Assembly: GCA_943846685.1 (NCBI GenBank)
Contig: OX044363.1
Span: 1,220,001-1,284,000 of the forward strand
Length of the DNA: 64,000 bases
DNA from: an uncultured Pseudomonadales bacterium
Lineage (GTDB): Bacteria; Pseudomonadota; Gammaproteobacteria; Pseudomonadales; Porticoccaceae
Reading direction: 5' to 3'
The notes under the pieces were generated by a model. The model searched no databases, was not told the origin of the DNA, and was given only the letters and a program-made list of their open reading frames with translations. Positions 8,377-16,459 of this stretch are shown piece by piece. The translations under genes were made by a program, and so were the position numbers. Every line of letters begins with the position of its first letter. The stretch's first letter is position 1.

Positions 8377-8635
8377 GTAGCTCTTGTTGAGCGGGGGACA
8401 TTTTGCTGATGGTTTCATTTTCGTCGTAACACAGAAGATAGGTTGCTGAGCATTCCAAAGGTATAGCCAGCGCATTGGCAACTTCCAAGGGCAGCATGCG
8501 AATCCCCTGCTCGTAATTACCAATCCTTGACGGGGAGTAAAGCGCTCCTGATGCATCAGACAATTCCTTGAGAGACATACCTTTATCAGTACGACGCTTC
8601 TTTAGTCTTGCACCTATTTTTTCTTTTAAATTCAT
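8306..8635 (-). CDS. XRE-family helix-turn-helix transcriptional regulator
   Basis: Cro/C1-type DNA-binding protein of about 109 residues. The HTH covers roughly residues 5-60 (IGARLKKRRTDKGMSLKELS, then YSPSRIGNYEQGIRMLPLE), followed by a short helical tail with SPAQQELLKAYMDAP. I chose the ATG at 8635 because the N-terminus MNLKEKIGARLKKRR fits the family; an upstream GTG at 8674 would add 13 residues without a ribosome-binding site. It is flanked by AT-rich DNA and next to the tRNA-Lys repeat, a typical place for a remnant of a mobile region, but no phage or integrase genes are nearby. Its targets cannot be told from sequence. Confidence 0.8.
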   Translation of the reverse strand: MNLKEKIGARLKKRRTDKGMSLKELSDASGALYSPSRIGNYEQGIRMLPLEVANALAIPLECSATYLLCYDENETISKMSPAQQELLKAYMDAPASLQEGVRRLLNVKD

Positions 8636-8843
8636 AACTGTATTATTACTGACGCCTAAATTATTTACAGACACGTATTGTGTGATTTACTCGAATATAA
8701 TGTGTTTTTTTACCGGTCATTTCTGCAAAAGATAGCAATAATTTATAGTACAAATATAACTCAATATATTTAATTGGCTTTTCTTTAACCTAATCGTTAT
8801 CGTCCTGAAAAATAATTAAGATTTTGCTTCTGCAGAGGCCATC

Positions 8844-9620
8844 ATGAAAATCCACCAAGTCTACACCGCCAGCGAATTACGCAACTTTACCTACCTTATA
8901 GAGTTAGAAGATGGCACTGCCATTGCCATAGATCCCTGGGATGAAAGTGTGGTCAATAAACTTCTCAGCGATAACCAGCTCAGCCTAAAAGCAATTATTA
9001 ACACCCACGAACACTGGGACCATATTCAGGGTAACCCGGCGCTGGTGGCGCAACACGGCTGTGAAGTTTGGGCCCATATAAATGGTCAGGGCAAGATTCC
9101 CGGTCTTAGCCGGACTCTTTCTGCAGGTGAGCGAATATCATTGGATACTGGTGTTGAATTAGAGGTGCTGGATACTCCGGGGCATACTTTTGCCCATCTG
9201 TGCTTTTTGGTTATTGATCAATTAGAAGTCAAAGCGGCGTTTACCGGTGACACATTATTTAATGCTGGAGTTGGCCACTGCCGCAGTGGTGATGCCGAGA
9301 CACTTTATCAAACCATATCCGAGCAGTTTCACTGTTTGCAAGACGATGTGATTGTCTATCCCGGCCATGAATATCTGGAAAATAATCTGCGTTTTACCCT
9401 GAGTCTGGAGCCGGATAATCTAAATGCTCAACGTTGGTTGGAGCGGGCGATTAAATCTGATCCATTGGTTGCGCCAATAACCACTTGTATTGGCGATGAG
9501 CGGCTGTTTAACAGCTTTTTTCGGCTATCCAACCCAAAGATACGGGAGCGACTTGATTGCCTGTCAGCAACCGATAAGCAGGTTTTTGTAGCCCTGCGAT
9601 CACTGCGTGACAACTGGTAG
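8844..9620 (+). CDS. gloB: Glyoxalase II-like metallo-beta-lactamase hydrolase
   Basis: Probable hydroxyacylglutathione hydrolase, which splits S-lactoylglutathione to lactate and glutathione. It has 258 residues. Metal ligands are visible: THEHWDH (about 52-58), the third-His region TPGHTFAHL (about 112-120), GDTLFNAGVGHC (about 138-149) and YPGHEYLENNLRF (about 172-184), all arranged as in glyoxalase II. The C-terminal substrate domain is present (ERAIKSDP, then FFRLSNPKIRERL), ending close to the family length of about 255. It stands alone, with its own AT-rich upstream region. The gene symbol is by family resemblance. Confidence 0.8.
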   Translation: MKIHQVYTASELRNFTYLIELEDGTAIAIDPWDESVVNKLLSDNQLSLKAIINTHEHWDHIQGNPALVAQHGCEVWAHINGQGKIPGLSRTLSAGERISLDTGVELEVLDTPGHTFAHLCFLVIDQLEVKAAFTGDTLFNAGVGHCRSGDAETLYQTISEQFHCLQDDVIVYPGHEYLENNLRFTLSLEPDNLNAQRWLERAIKSDPLVAPITTCIGDERLFNSFFRLSNPKIRERLDCLSATDKQVFVALRSLRDNW

Positions 9621-9640
9621 TTTTCGCTTTGCTTGAATAG

Positions 9641-10949
9641 CTATTTTACTAAGCTTATTGCGATCATCAGTGCAAAGCTAAAACTGACGATCAAACCGCA
9701 AAGAGGGATCCATAGGGGCACTGTAATGCCCTTTAATTGCCGCTTGCCACTGTCACTAATTTTTAAACGCAGCAGTGCAGCATTAACTAGTGTGGCAATA
9801 ATTAAAATCATCAATGATGTGGTTTCCGCCAAACCTTCAATATCAAAACTCAAGGCTAAAAAACTCACCAGTAAAACAACACAGGCTGTGGCCTTAACCG
9901 GAGTCTGGGTCCGTGGGTTAATGTCGCCCATAAACTGCAGCGCTCTGGGCGCAAGGGATTGGCGGCTCATGCCGTATAAAACCCGCGATGCCATAATCAT
10001 TTGAATTAAGCCGCCGTTTAGAATCGCAAAGAGTCCAATCAAACTGATCAGCGCCGGGTCGTAACCGGATTTAATCTGGTAGATATAGCTGAGTGGGGCT
10101 TTTTGCTGTCCTAGTTCGAGGGGCGAGATGCTGAGCACTGCAATCAGGGCAACCAGAAAATAAATTAATGTCGTAAGTGCCAGGGTGATAATAATCGCCC
10201 GGGGTAATGTCTTCTCTACATCTTTAATCTCCTCGGCAACATTGACCATATCCTCAAAGCCGATAAAGGCATAAAAAGCCAAAAATGAACCGCTTAAAAT
10301 CCCCAGCCAGATGGCGCCATCCAACCCGGGCATCAGTTCATGGCTACGCACAGAGACTGTGGCAAATTCATCCCGGGCAACCCAGATAATTAATAGCAGC
10401 CCGGCGATTTCGATCAGGGTAATTATTGCCGCAGCACTGACCGACTGACCTATGCCCCAGGCAGCGAGCAGTCCCAGAGTAATACTGATGAGGATAATCG
10501 CCGTCCAGTCTGGGATGGGGATAAAGGTCTGAAGATAGCCGACAAAGCCATTGGCCAGCGCGGCGGCAGAAACACAGCCATTGAGAATAACCAGAATTCC
10601 AACAAAAACCGCTAACTGTTTGTAATTAAACGCTTCTTGTACATAGACAGCTTCTCCGGCACTTTTGGGAAAGCGGCTGGAGAGTTCTGCAAAGGTCAGT
10701 GCGGTAAATGCCGACAGCAGTGCTGCCGCGACAAATGAAATCGGCGCCATCATACCGGCACGCTCTGCGACTTTACCGACTAATACATAGATGCCACCGC
10801 CAATGGTTGTCCCCAGTCCATAGAGGGTGATTAATGGGAGATTTAGCGCGCGTTTAAGTTGGCGCTGGGGGTTGTCTGAGGTGTTCTTCAGATGTGTTTT
10901 CAGATGTGTTTTTAGAGGGGTTATTCTGTGAGTTTTTTGTTGGTTGCAT
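9641..10949 (-). pseudogene. APC-family amino-acid permease, frameshifted near the N-terminus
   Basis: Inner-membrane amino acid/polyamine transporter of the APC superfamily. The intact frame from 10753 gives 370 residues and about 11 membrane segments, but lacks TM1. The conserved APC start LPLITLYGLGTTIGGGIYVL is encoded just upstream in the same frame, with no ATG, GTG or TTG available to begin it. An ATG at 10949 opens another frame (MQPTKNSQNN...) that would join this one if the run of five G at 10867-10871 had one base fewer. The full product would be about 436 residues. So this is either a sequencing error, a phase-variable homopolymer or a pseudogene. The hydrophilic N-terminus contains two copies of AAAACACATCTG. 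Substrate is unknown. Confidence 0.8.
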
Positions 10950-11186
10950 GGAATAAAGAATAGACCATTTTTTCCGGTGATCTGGTGATAGACAGGATCT
11001 ATGTCAGAGGGGGGTCGATAAAAATATTTTTTTACAAGGGTAGGGCTTAAATAGCTTTTGGAGTCTTATTAAGTATACCTACTGATTATTTTGTAAAAGT
11101 GTCGGGTTGGTTGACAGAAAGATGGAATCACGGAGCAACTACTAACGACAGGATGGTCGTTAGACAATGGATGTGCAGGAGACAAG

Positions 11187-11813
11187 GTGAGTCATAAACC
11201 GCAAAACCAAACCCTTAATCTAGAAGCTGGAAATCTAGAGCATGAGAATCTGGAATTGGAGAGGTTTATTTTGGAAATGACTGCTGCCGGTGCTGGCATC
11301 ACAAACGCTGAGATTACTCAGCTCTACCAGGACACCTCCGACGAGTTGCGCCGCCTGTTGGTGCGCAAGCTGGGGGATGAAGAGGGCGCTGAGGCTCTGG
11401 CTCATGATGCCTACCAAAAACTTATTCGCATCAAACATAACCAGGATGTTGGGAATCTGCGTCGCTACCTGTTCAGTATGGCGGTGAGGTTGGCTCTAAA
11501 TGTCTTGCGTAAACGCCAATTGGACAGTCAATACTACTGTAATTCTGAAAGTCTGCAGAAATTCTCGGGAGAGGATAGTTCTGCCTACAGGGTTTTGTTA
11601 GATGAGCTCAGGCAGGAGTCATTAAAAGAAAGCCTTTCTCAGTTACCGGAAAAAACCCGCTATATCTTCCTTTTGTACCATTTTAAGGGAATGTCCAAAA
11701 CGAATATTGCCCATCTTCTTGAGGTCTCTGAGTCGGTTGTTGAGACCCATATTGACTGCGCACAGGATCAAACCGCCAAGGCGTTAACTGAATTTGCTTT
11801 GATGGATGTCTGA
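11187..11813 (+). CDS. ECF-type RNA polymerase sigma factor
   Basis: Sigma-70 family protein of the extracytoplasmic-function type, 208 residues. Region 2 is at about 45-110 (ELRRLLVRKLGDEEGAEALA, DAYQKLIRI, YLFSMAVRLALNVLRKRQ) and region 4 at about 150-200 (LSQLPEKTRYIFLLYHFKG then a HTH ending in SESVVETHIDCA). The layout resembles FecI-like sigma factors. It has a roughly 35-residue N-terminal extension rich in Asn/Glu/Leu. The GTG start has AGGA seven bases upstream. It overlaps the next small membrane-protein gene by 8 bp, suggesting a sigma/anti-sigma pair. No FecR gene or adjacent TonB receptor is present. Confidence 0.88.
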   Translation: MSHKPQNQTLNLEAGNLEHENLELERFILEMTAAGAGITNAEITQLYQDTSDELRRLLVRKLGDEEGAEALAHDAYQKLIRIKHNQDVGNLRRYLFSMAVRLALNVLRKRQLDSQYYCNSESLQKFSGEDSSAYRVLLDELRQESLKESLSQLPEKTRYIFLLYHFKGMSKTNIAHLLEVSESVVETHIDCAQDQTAKALTEFALMDV

Positions 11814-12039
11814 AAGTCACGATGCTGAAAAAATCAGGGCTGCTCTGGAAGAGCTTGAACCCTGGGCCGATAAGGAGATAAGCCACCTTGAGCGGCAATT
11901 TGAGGCGCGCAAAAGATCTGTTTATCTACCCAGAAAGATCCGCTGCCGAGTTAGTTTTGTAGCCGGTGTGTTAAGCGGTATGGTCATTGCGGCGATGCTG
12001 CTGTACTGGTTCTATCCGCAGTTTTGTAGTCAGCCATAA
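11806..12039 (+). CDS. Small single-pass membrane protein, candidate anti-sigma partner
   Basis: A 77-residue protein with a charged cytoplasmic N-terminal half (about 1-45, including EPWADKEISHLERQFEARKR) and one C-terminal membrane helix (about 50-70, SFVAGVLSGMVIAAMLLYWF). The ATG overlaps the sigma-factor stop, so it is translationally coupled. The arrangement suggests that it holds the sigma factor at the membrane, but it has no recognised zinc-binding HxxxCxxC anti-sigma motif and no FecR domain. That role is inferred from position only. A strong bidirectional terminator follows directly. Confidence 0.65.
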   Translation: MSESHDAEKIRAALEELEPWADKEISHLERQFEARKRSVYLPRKIRCRVSFVAGVLSGMVIAAMLLYWFYPQFCSQP

Positions 12040-12040
12040 A

Positions 12041-12070
12041 AAAATGGAGGGGCTGAAACCCCTCCATTTT
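12041..12070. terminator. Bidirectional intrinsic terminator
   Basis: AAAATGGAGGGG and CCCCTCCATTTT form a perfect 12-bp stem with a CTGAAA loop, flanked by A and T tracts. It serves the sigma-factor unit on the plus strand and the universal stress gene on the minus strand. Confidence 0.85.
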
Positions 12071-12103
12071 ATCGATCAAAACCTACTAACTTCTAAGCTT
12101 TTT

Positions 12104-12934
12104 CTAGCTTTCATATTCGGTATTAACTACCACAATATCCACATCCAGAGCAGATATAACCCGTTCAGCAGTATTGCCTCGGCGAGTTTTAATCAGACCG
12201 GTTTGCCCCAGAGTACCCATAATAACCAGGTCAGCACTAAGCTTCTTCGCGGTTTCTGCAACAGTCTCATCCGTATAGCCTTTAACCACATGGATATTTT
12301 TTGACGCTATGCCGGCTTCTTTAGCCAGATTGCCGCGATCCGGGTAGTGCATTGAATCTATATAGGCATTGACTACATGCAGATCGGCGCCGTAGTTTTC
12401 AGCAAGCCATTTTCCATGGGCGAGAATATTGGCGTTAAGCAATTTTTGCTGGGTGCCAATAGCCTGGAAGTTAACCGCTGCGAGAATGGTTTTGCGCTGC
12501 TCTGCGGCACCGGGACGCACCAGAATAACCGGGCAGGTGGCCTTCTTCAGTACTTTCCATTTTGATTCACTAAAGGTGAAGCGCAGGGCGTTTTTCTTTT
12601 TCTTTGGAATCGGCAGCAGAATAAGATCGGCACCGAAGCTATTGGCTGATTTTAAAATCGAGCGCTGCCATTCACTGGACCAGGAGATTTCAATTTTATA
12701 ATCAAGGCCTTCTTTTTTGAGAGGGGCATGTATCTCATCTTCGAACCACTGACTGTTTTTAAACAGCGCATCATTGCTGGCGCGCGTATCCACAGCCTCA
12801 CTGTCAACACCAACGAAGATGTAGAGAGTTGGTGATGGCGTGCGGAATCTTGCGGTAATAATGGCGCGCTGCAGGGCGATATGTTCACTGGCGGTGGGAT
12901 CAACAACAACAAATACTTTCTCTTGCACGGACAT
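12104..12934 (-). CDS. Universal stress protein with two Usp domains (UspE-like)
   Basis: 276-residue cytoplasmic protein of two tandem UspA domains (about 5-145 and 148-276). The second ends with the ATP-binding-type signature MGTLGQTGLIKTRRGNTAER followed by VVNTE. The first domain has a basic IPKKKKNALRF insert and lacks an obvious GX2GX9G motif. Tandem-domain Usp proteins of this length resemble E. coli UspE (316 residues), though this one is shorter. It is transcribed alone, convergent to the sigma-factor unit. The exact stress role cannot be told. Confidence 0.85.
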   Translation of the reverse strand: MSVQEKVFVVVDPTASEHIALQRAIITARFRTPSPTLYIFVGVDSEAVDTRASNDALFKNSQWFEDEIHAPLKKEGLDYKIEISWSSEWQRSILKSANSFGADLILLPIPKKKKNALRFTFSESKWKVLKKATCPVILVRPGAAEQRKTILAAVNFQAIGTQQKLLNANILAHGKWLAENYGADLHVVNAYIDSMHYPDRGNLAKEAGIASKNIHVVKGYTDETVAETAKKLSADLVIMGTLGQTGLIKTRRGNTAERVISALDVDIVVVNTEYES

Positions 12935-13031
12935 CTTGTCTTATTCCTTTAAAAGTGATTTCAGGGTTAGTGTGGCGGTTGCCGGTATCAGTGATATGAC
13001 ACCGGATTCAACCTTGCTGTGAGTAATCAGC

Positions 13032-13754
13032 TTACTCAGTTTCTACGCTGTGATAGATATTTTGGACGTCATCCAGATCATTGAGCATATCCATAAAGCG
13101 TTCAAACATTGCCCTGTCGTCATCGTTGCCGAGGGGGGCGGTGTTTTGGGCGATAAACTGGACTTCATCGACTTCGTAATCGATTTCGCCAAAGGCTTCG
13201 CTAAGTGCATTTTTAGCCTTGAATGACTCGGTATGAGGTGCGAACACTGTCAACATGCCGTCTTCATTCTCAATATCGATAACATCGACATCGCTCATTA
13301 GCAGAGTATCTAAAACCGCTTCTTCGTCATGGCCACCAAAACGGAGAATGGTTAGGTGATCAAACATATGGCTAACGGCGCCTTGGGTGCCGATCTTGGT
13401 CTTGGTTTTGGTAAAACACAGGCGAACATCACCGAAGGTGCGGTTTGGATTATCGGTTAAGCATTCGATAATCACCATGCAGTTGCCTGGGCCGTATCCT
13501 TCATAGCGAGCTAGTTCGAAGTTTTCACCCGCGCCGCCCTTGGCTTTTTCTATCGCCTTGTCGATCACATGGGTTGGAACCTGGTCTTTTTTTGCCCGGT
13601 CAATCAAGCTGCGAAGGGCAAGGTTACCAGTGGGATCAAGACCGCCAGATTTGGCGACAACATAAATTTCGCGGCCATATTTACTGTACACCCTGGCTTT
13701 AGCGTCGGATGTTTTGGCCATGGAGTCTTTGCGGTTTTGGTAGGCTCTGCCCAT
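13032..13754 (-). CDS. yeeN: YebC/PmpR-family protein, YeeN subgroup
   Basis: Member of the YebC/PmpR/TACO1 family, which includes ribosome-associated translation factors for polyproline stretches and putative DNA-binding regulators. I start at the ATG at 13754 because [20 protein letters not shown] matches the family N-terminus; the frame extends 23 codons further without homology. Hallmarks: [12 protein letters not shown] (about 75-86), [19 protein letters not shown] and [10 protein letters not shown], and the ending [13 protein letters not shown]. 240 residues is normal. The sequence follows E. coli YeeN (for example GRYEGFGP, DVQKVYHNV) more than canonical YebC, which usually sits beside ruvC. 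Confidence 0.88.
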   Translation of the reverse strand: MGRAYQNRKDSMAKTSDAKARVYSKYGREIYVVAKSGGLDPTGNLALRSLIDRAKKDQVPTHVIDKAIEKAKGGAGENFELARYEGYGPGNCMVIIECLTDNPNRTFGDVRLCFTKTKTKIGTQGAVSHMFDHLTILRFGGHDEEAVLDTLLMSDVDVIDIENEDGMLTVFAPHTESFKAKNALSEAFGEIDYEVDEVQFIAQNTAPLGNDDDRAMFERFMDMLNDLDDVQNIYHSVETE

Positions 13755-13866
13755 TGTGAATTCCAATTCAAATTTTTTAGGAGCCGTGATTCTACAACAG
13801 CCTGCGCGATCGGGCATCCCCAAATAGGCGTTTTATGGCCGGTACAGAGATTTTTATTCCTGAGCA

Positions 13867-14235
13867 TTAAGCCAGATTAAACTGGTTTTTTAGATAGGCA
13901 ATAATATCGTTGGATTCGTAGAGCCACTCGACGGAGTTGTCGGGCTTTTCAATTCTCAGGCAGGGGACTTTATGGCGTCCGCCCTCTGTGGTCAGCTCAG
14001 CTTTGATATCGGCATTATTTTGCGCATCGCGGAGCTCAATATTAAGTGAGTGACGCTTGAGCTCCCGGCGCACTTTGACGCAGAAAGGGCAGGCTTTAAA
14101 TTGATACATTGACATACTGGCGGTAGCGGTATCGATCTCTTGTTGTGCAGCGCTATCTCTAACAATGCCTTTGGGGGCGGTGATTGCGTCGAGAAGTAAA
14201 ATAATTCGGCCTAATATCCAGCGGATAATTTTCAT
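13867..14235 (-). CDS. Membrane-anchored glutaredoxin-like protein
   Basis: 122-residue thioredoxin-fold protein. An N-terminal hydrophobic helix (about 4-16, IRWILGRIILLLDAI) is followed by a linker and a glutaredoxin domain (about 42-122) with active site CPFC (in FKACPFCVKVRRELKRH), the cis-Pro region HKVPCL and glutathione-site SNDIIAYL. This is a monothiol/dithiol-glutaredoxin or GST-N-type layout seen in many gammaproteobacterial membrane-associated glutaredoxins. It probably uses glutathione to reduce disulfides near the inner membrane. It ends about 110 bp upstream of yeeN in the same direction; no clear operon signal links them. Confidence 0.85.
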   Translation of the reverse strand: MKIIRWILGRIILLLDAITAPKGIVRDSAAQQEIDTATASMSMYQFKACPFCVKVRRELKRHSLNIELRDAQNNADIKAELTTEGGRHKVPCLRIEKPDNSVEWLYESNDIIAYLKNQFNLA

Positions 14236-14408
14236 TGATAAAATCCAGTTGAGTGATTTGTGTAAGTTGTCTGTCAGTACTTTCGGTAAGTACGTTTGTT
14301 TTTTATAGAGCGATGAAACTTAATTGGTCTATGCACAAATTATGTAAGCCGCGCCTTGGGCGCAGCTGCATAATTTAGTGTTTGAAATATTCCCAGAGAC
14401 GGTTTGGT

Positions 14409-16388
14409 CTAGAGAGGGTAGTCGTTGAGCACAGATCCCAGGCTCTCTTTTAAAGGATCCAGATGGGCTTCAAAATTCTTCCACTGGTCGATACCGCCAC
14501 GGTATATCGGCTGTCGTACCTGCTCTGAGGAGGGCGTGCGTACCGCGCGTTCAGTTTTATAGAAACTTAAACAGGCTTCTTCAAAGGGCAGTCCGCAATA
14601 GTCGAGGATACGACGGACTTGGGCTTCAAAGTCATTGACCACATCTTCGTACTGCACATGCAGTATCTGCTCCGGGAATATGGCCTGCCAGGTATCCATC
14701 AATGACTGATAGTCGCGATAGTACTGACCGGCATCATTGAGGTCATAACTAAACGCCTGTCCTTCGGCGAACAGCTGTTTGTAACCGCTAAAACAGCAGC
14801 CCATCGGGTGACGGCGGGCGTCGATAATCTTGGCGTTTGGCAGCATTAATTTGATCAGGCCAATATGTCTAAAATTATTCGGCATTTTGTCGATAAAGAA
14901 CGGTGCGTTCTGGCGGTGTACCTGGGTATCGCGAATATAGGCTTCGCCAAATTCACGGTATTTTTCTGGATCAAGGGTATTGAGAATAGAGGGGTATAGG
15001 TTATCCCCGGTCATATTGCCGCCTCGGCGCAGATCGTTGACCAGTGCCAGCACATTGGGCAATTCAAGGGTGCCATCAACCTGACTGTGGGACGACAGTA
15101 TCTGCTCTAGAAGGGTTGAGCCGGCGCGTGGTAGGCCCACGACAAAGATGGGGTCGGGAGCACTGTGCCCAGAACCCTTTCTATCGCTGACAAACTGAGG
15201 GGTAAACAGTTGTTTTTGCTGTTCAAATTCCTCGGTCATCTGCTCGGCAGAGTAGCGGCTCTGCGCTTTTTTAGCTTTATTGCCGGCAGCGTAATGAGCA
15301 AACGCTTGGTCAAATTTTTCGCTGTCTTCAAAGGCTTTGCCGAGAGTGAAGTTGATATAAACCCGGTCCATAAACTTTAAATCATCGCTCTCTAGCTGAG
15401 CGAGCATCTTGCCAATATCCGCATCGCTAAATTTAACGGTTTTGAGATTGGCCAGAGAGTGCCAGGCTTCACCATAGGCGGAACTGCTCTGTGTTGCATT
15501 TCTATAGGAGGCAATGGCCTCGCCTGTATTGCCGCAGGTTTTTAACGCATGACCTTTGGATGTCAGGGTTACCGGATCACCGGGGATTTTGCTAAGAATA
15601 CTGTCAAACAGTTCTAATGCTTTGTCATAGTCACCCATTTGCATACAGAGCACGGCATAGAGTGATTCAAAATGAACGTTGTCTGGATTGGCTTTGTGAA
15701 GTGTCAGCACTTCTCCGTGGGCAGTCTCAATCTTTTGGCGCTTGCGCAGGGCTTCAATATAGTCGACGCGCAACAGATCATTTTCAGGCTCCAGCTTAAG
15801 AGCGCTCTCCAACAAAAACTCGGCATCATGGAGTATATTTAACTTCATCCCACTTCAGCGAGCAGTCTCATGGCTTCCACATGATGGGGCTGCTGCTTTA
15901 AAAAATCTCGACACAGGTCTTCTGCATTGGAGAGTTTGCCCTGGGCGATATAATCCATGGCGGCAATTAGCGGCTGGGGCATTTCCAGAACTCGCTGCAA
16001 GATGCGGTTTCAATCTAATAGCCTCGGCCTCTCGACCCTGCTTGAGTAGTATCTCGATTTGTCTGCGCCAGCTTCCCTGTAGTGAAGGGTTGGCATGGGT
16101 CGCGCGGGTATAAAGATGCAGTGCCTGTTTTAGGTTGCCCTTGGCGCGATAGATATGTCCCTCTTCCTGAAGGCCTCGACCAAAGCTCGGGGCAATTTTT
16201 CGCAAGGCTTTTAATTGCAGCAGCGCTTCGTCTAATCGATTGAGATAGCGAAGACAAACGGCACTGTAATACAGGGCATCTATGTCTTCAGCTTGCGCTT
16301 CTATGGCCGTAGCCAACACTGCAAGCGCCTTTTCAAAGTGCTTGTCGCGCATCAATTGTTCAATCTGGATCTTATCTTGCTGGTTCAA
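14409..16388 (-). pseudogene. TPR-sulfotransferase, interrupted by two compensating frameshifts
   Basis: One gene of about 660 codons is seen as two open frames (15855-16388 and 14409-15848). The middle piece, about 15852-16010, reads well only in a third frame, where it gives PQPLIAAMDYIAQGKLSNAE and HHVEAMRLLAEVG, perfect TPR continuation. So one extra base near 16007-16016 and one missing base near 15849-15853 would restore a single protein. The N-terminal half is TPR repeats; the C-terminal half is a PAPS-dependent sulfotransferase domain with the 5'-PSB loop VVGLPRAGSTLLEQILSS and the 3'-phosphate region DARRHPMGCCFSGYK. Such fusions often neighbour TonB receptors in marine gammaproteobacteria, as here. 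Acceptor substrate is unknown. Confidence 0.82.
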
Positions 16389-16404
16389 AATACTTTTCCT
16401 TAGG

Positions 16405-16434
16405 CAAAAAATATGCCCCTATAAAGGGGCATAT
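16405..16434 (-). terminator. Intrinsic terminator between TonB receptor and TPR-sulfotransferase
   Basis: A perfect 10-bp stem ATATGCCCCT/AGGGGCATAT with a 4-base loop; on the minus strand it is followed by six T. It lies just after the TonB receptor stop and before the sulfotransferase start, so the downstream gene is probably expressed by read-through at a lower level. Confidence 0.75.
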
Positions 16435-16459
16435 CGATTCTAGCATTTAACAACTTCAG

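Noticed and set aside
9633..10004. Plus-strand 123-codon frame inside the APC permease gene.
   Set aside because: Antisense shadow of the permease; no ribosome site or recognisable protein.
16389..16459. A small RNA between the sulfotransferase and TonB genes.
   Set aside because: The only structure is a single terminator hairpin; no promoter or second element was seen.
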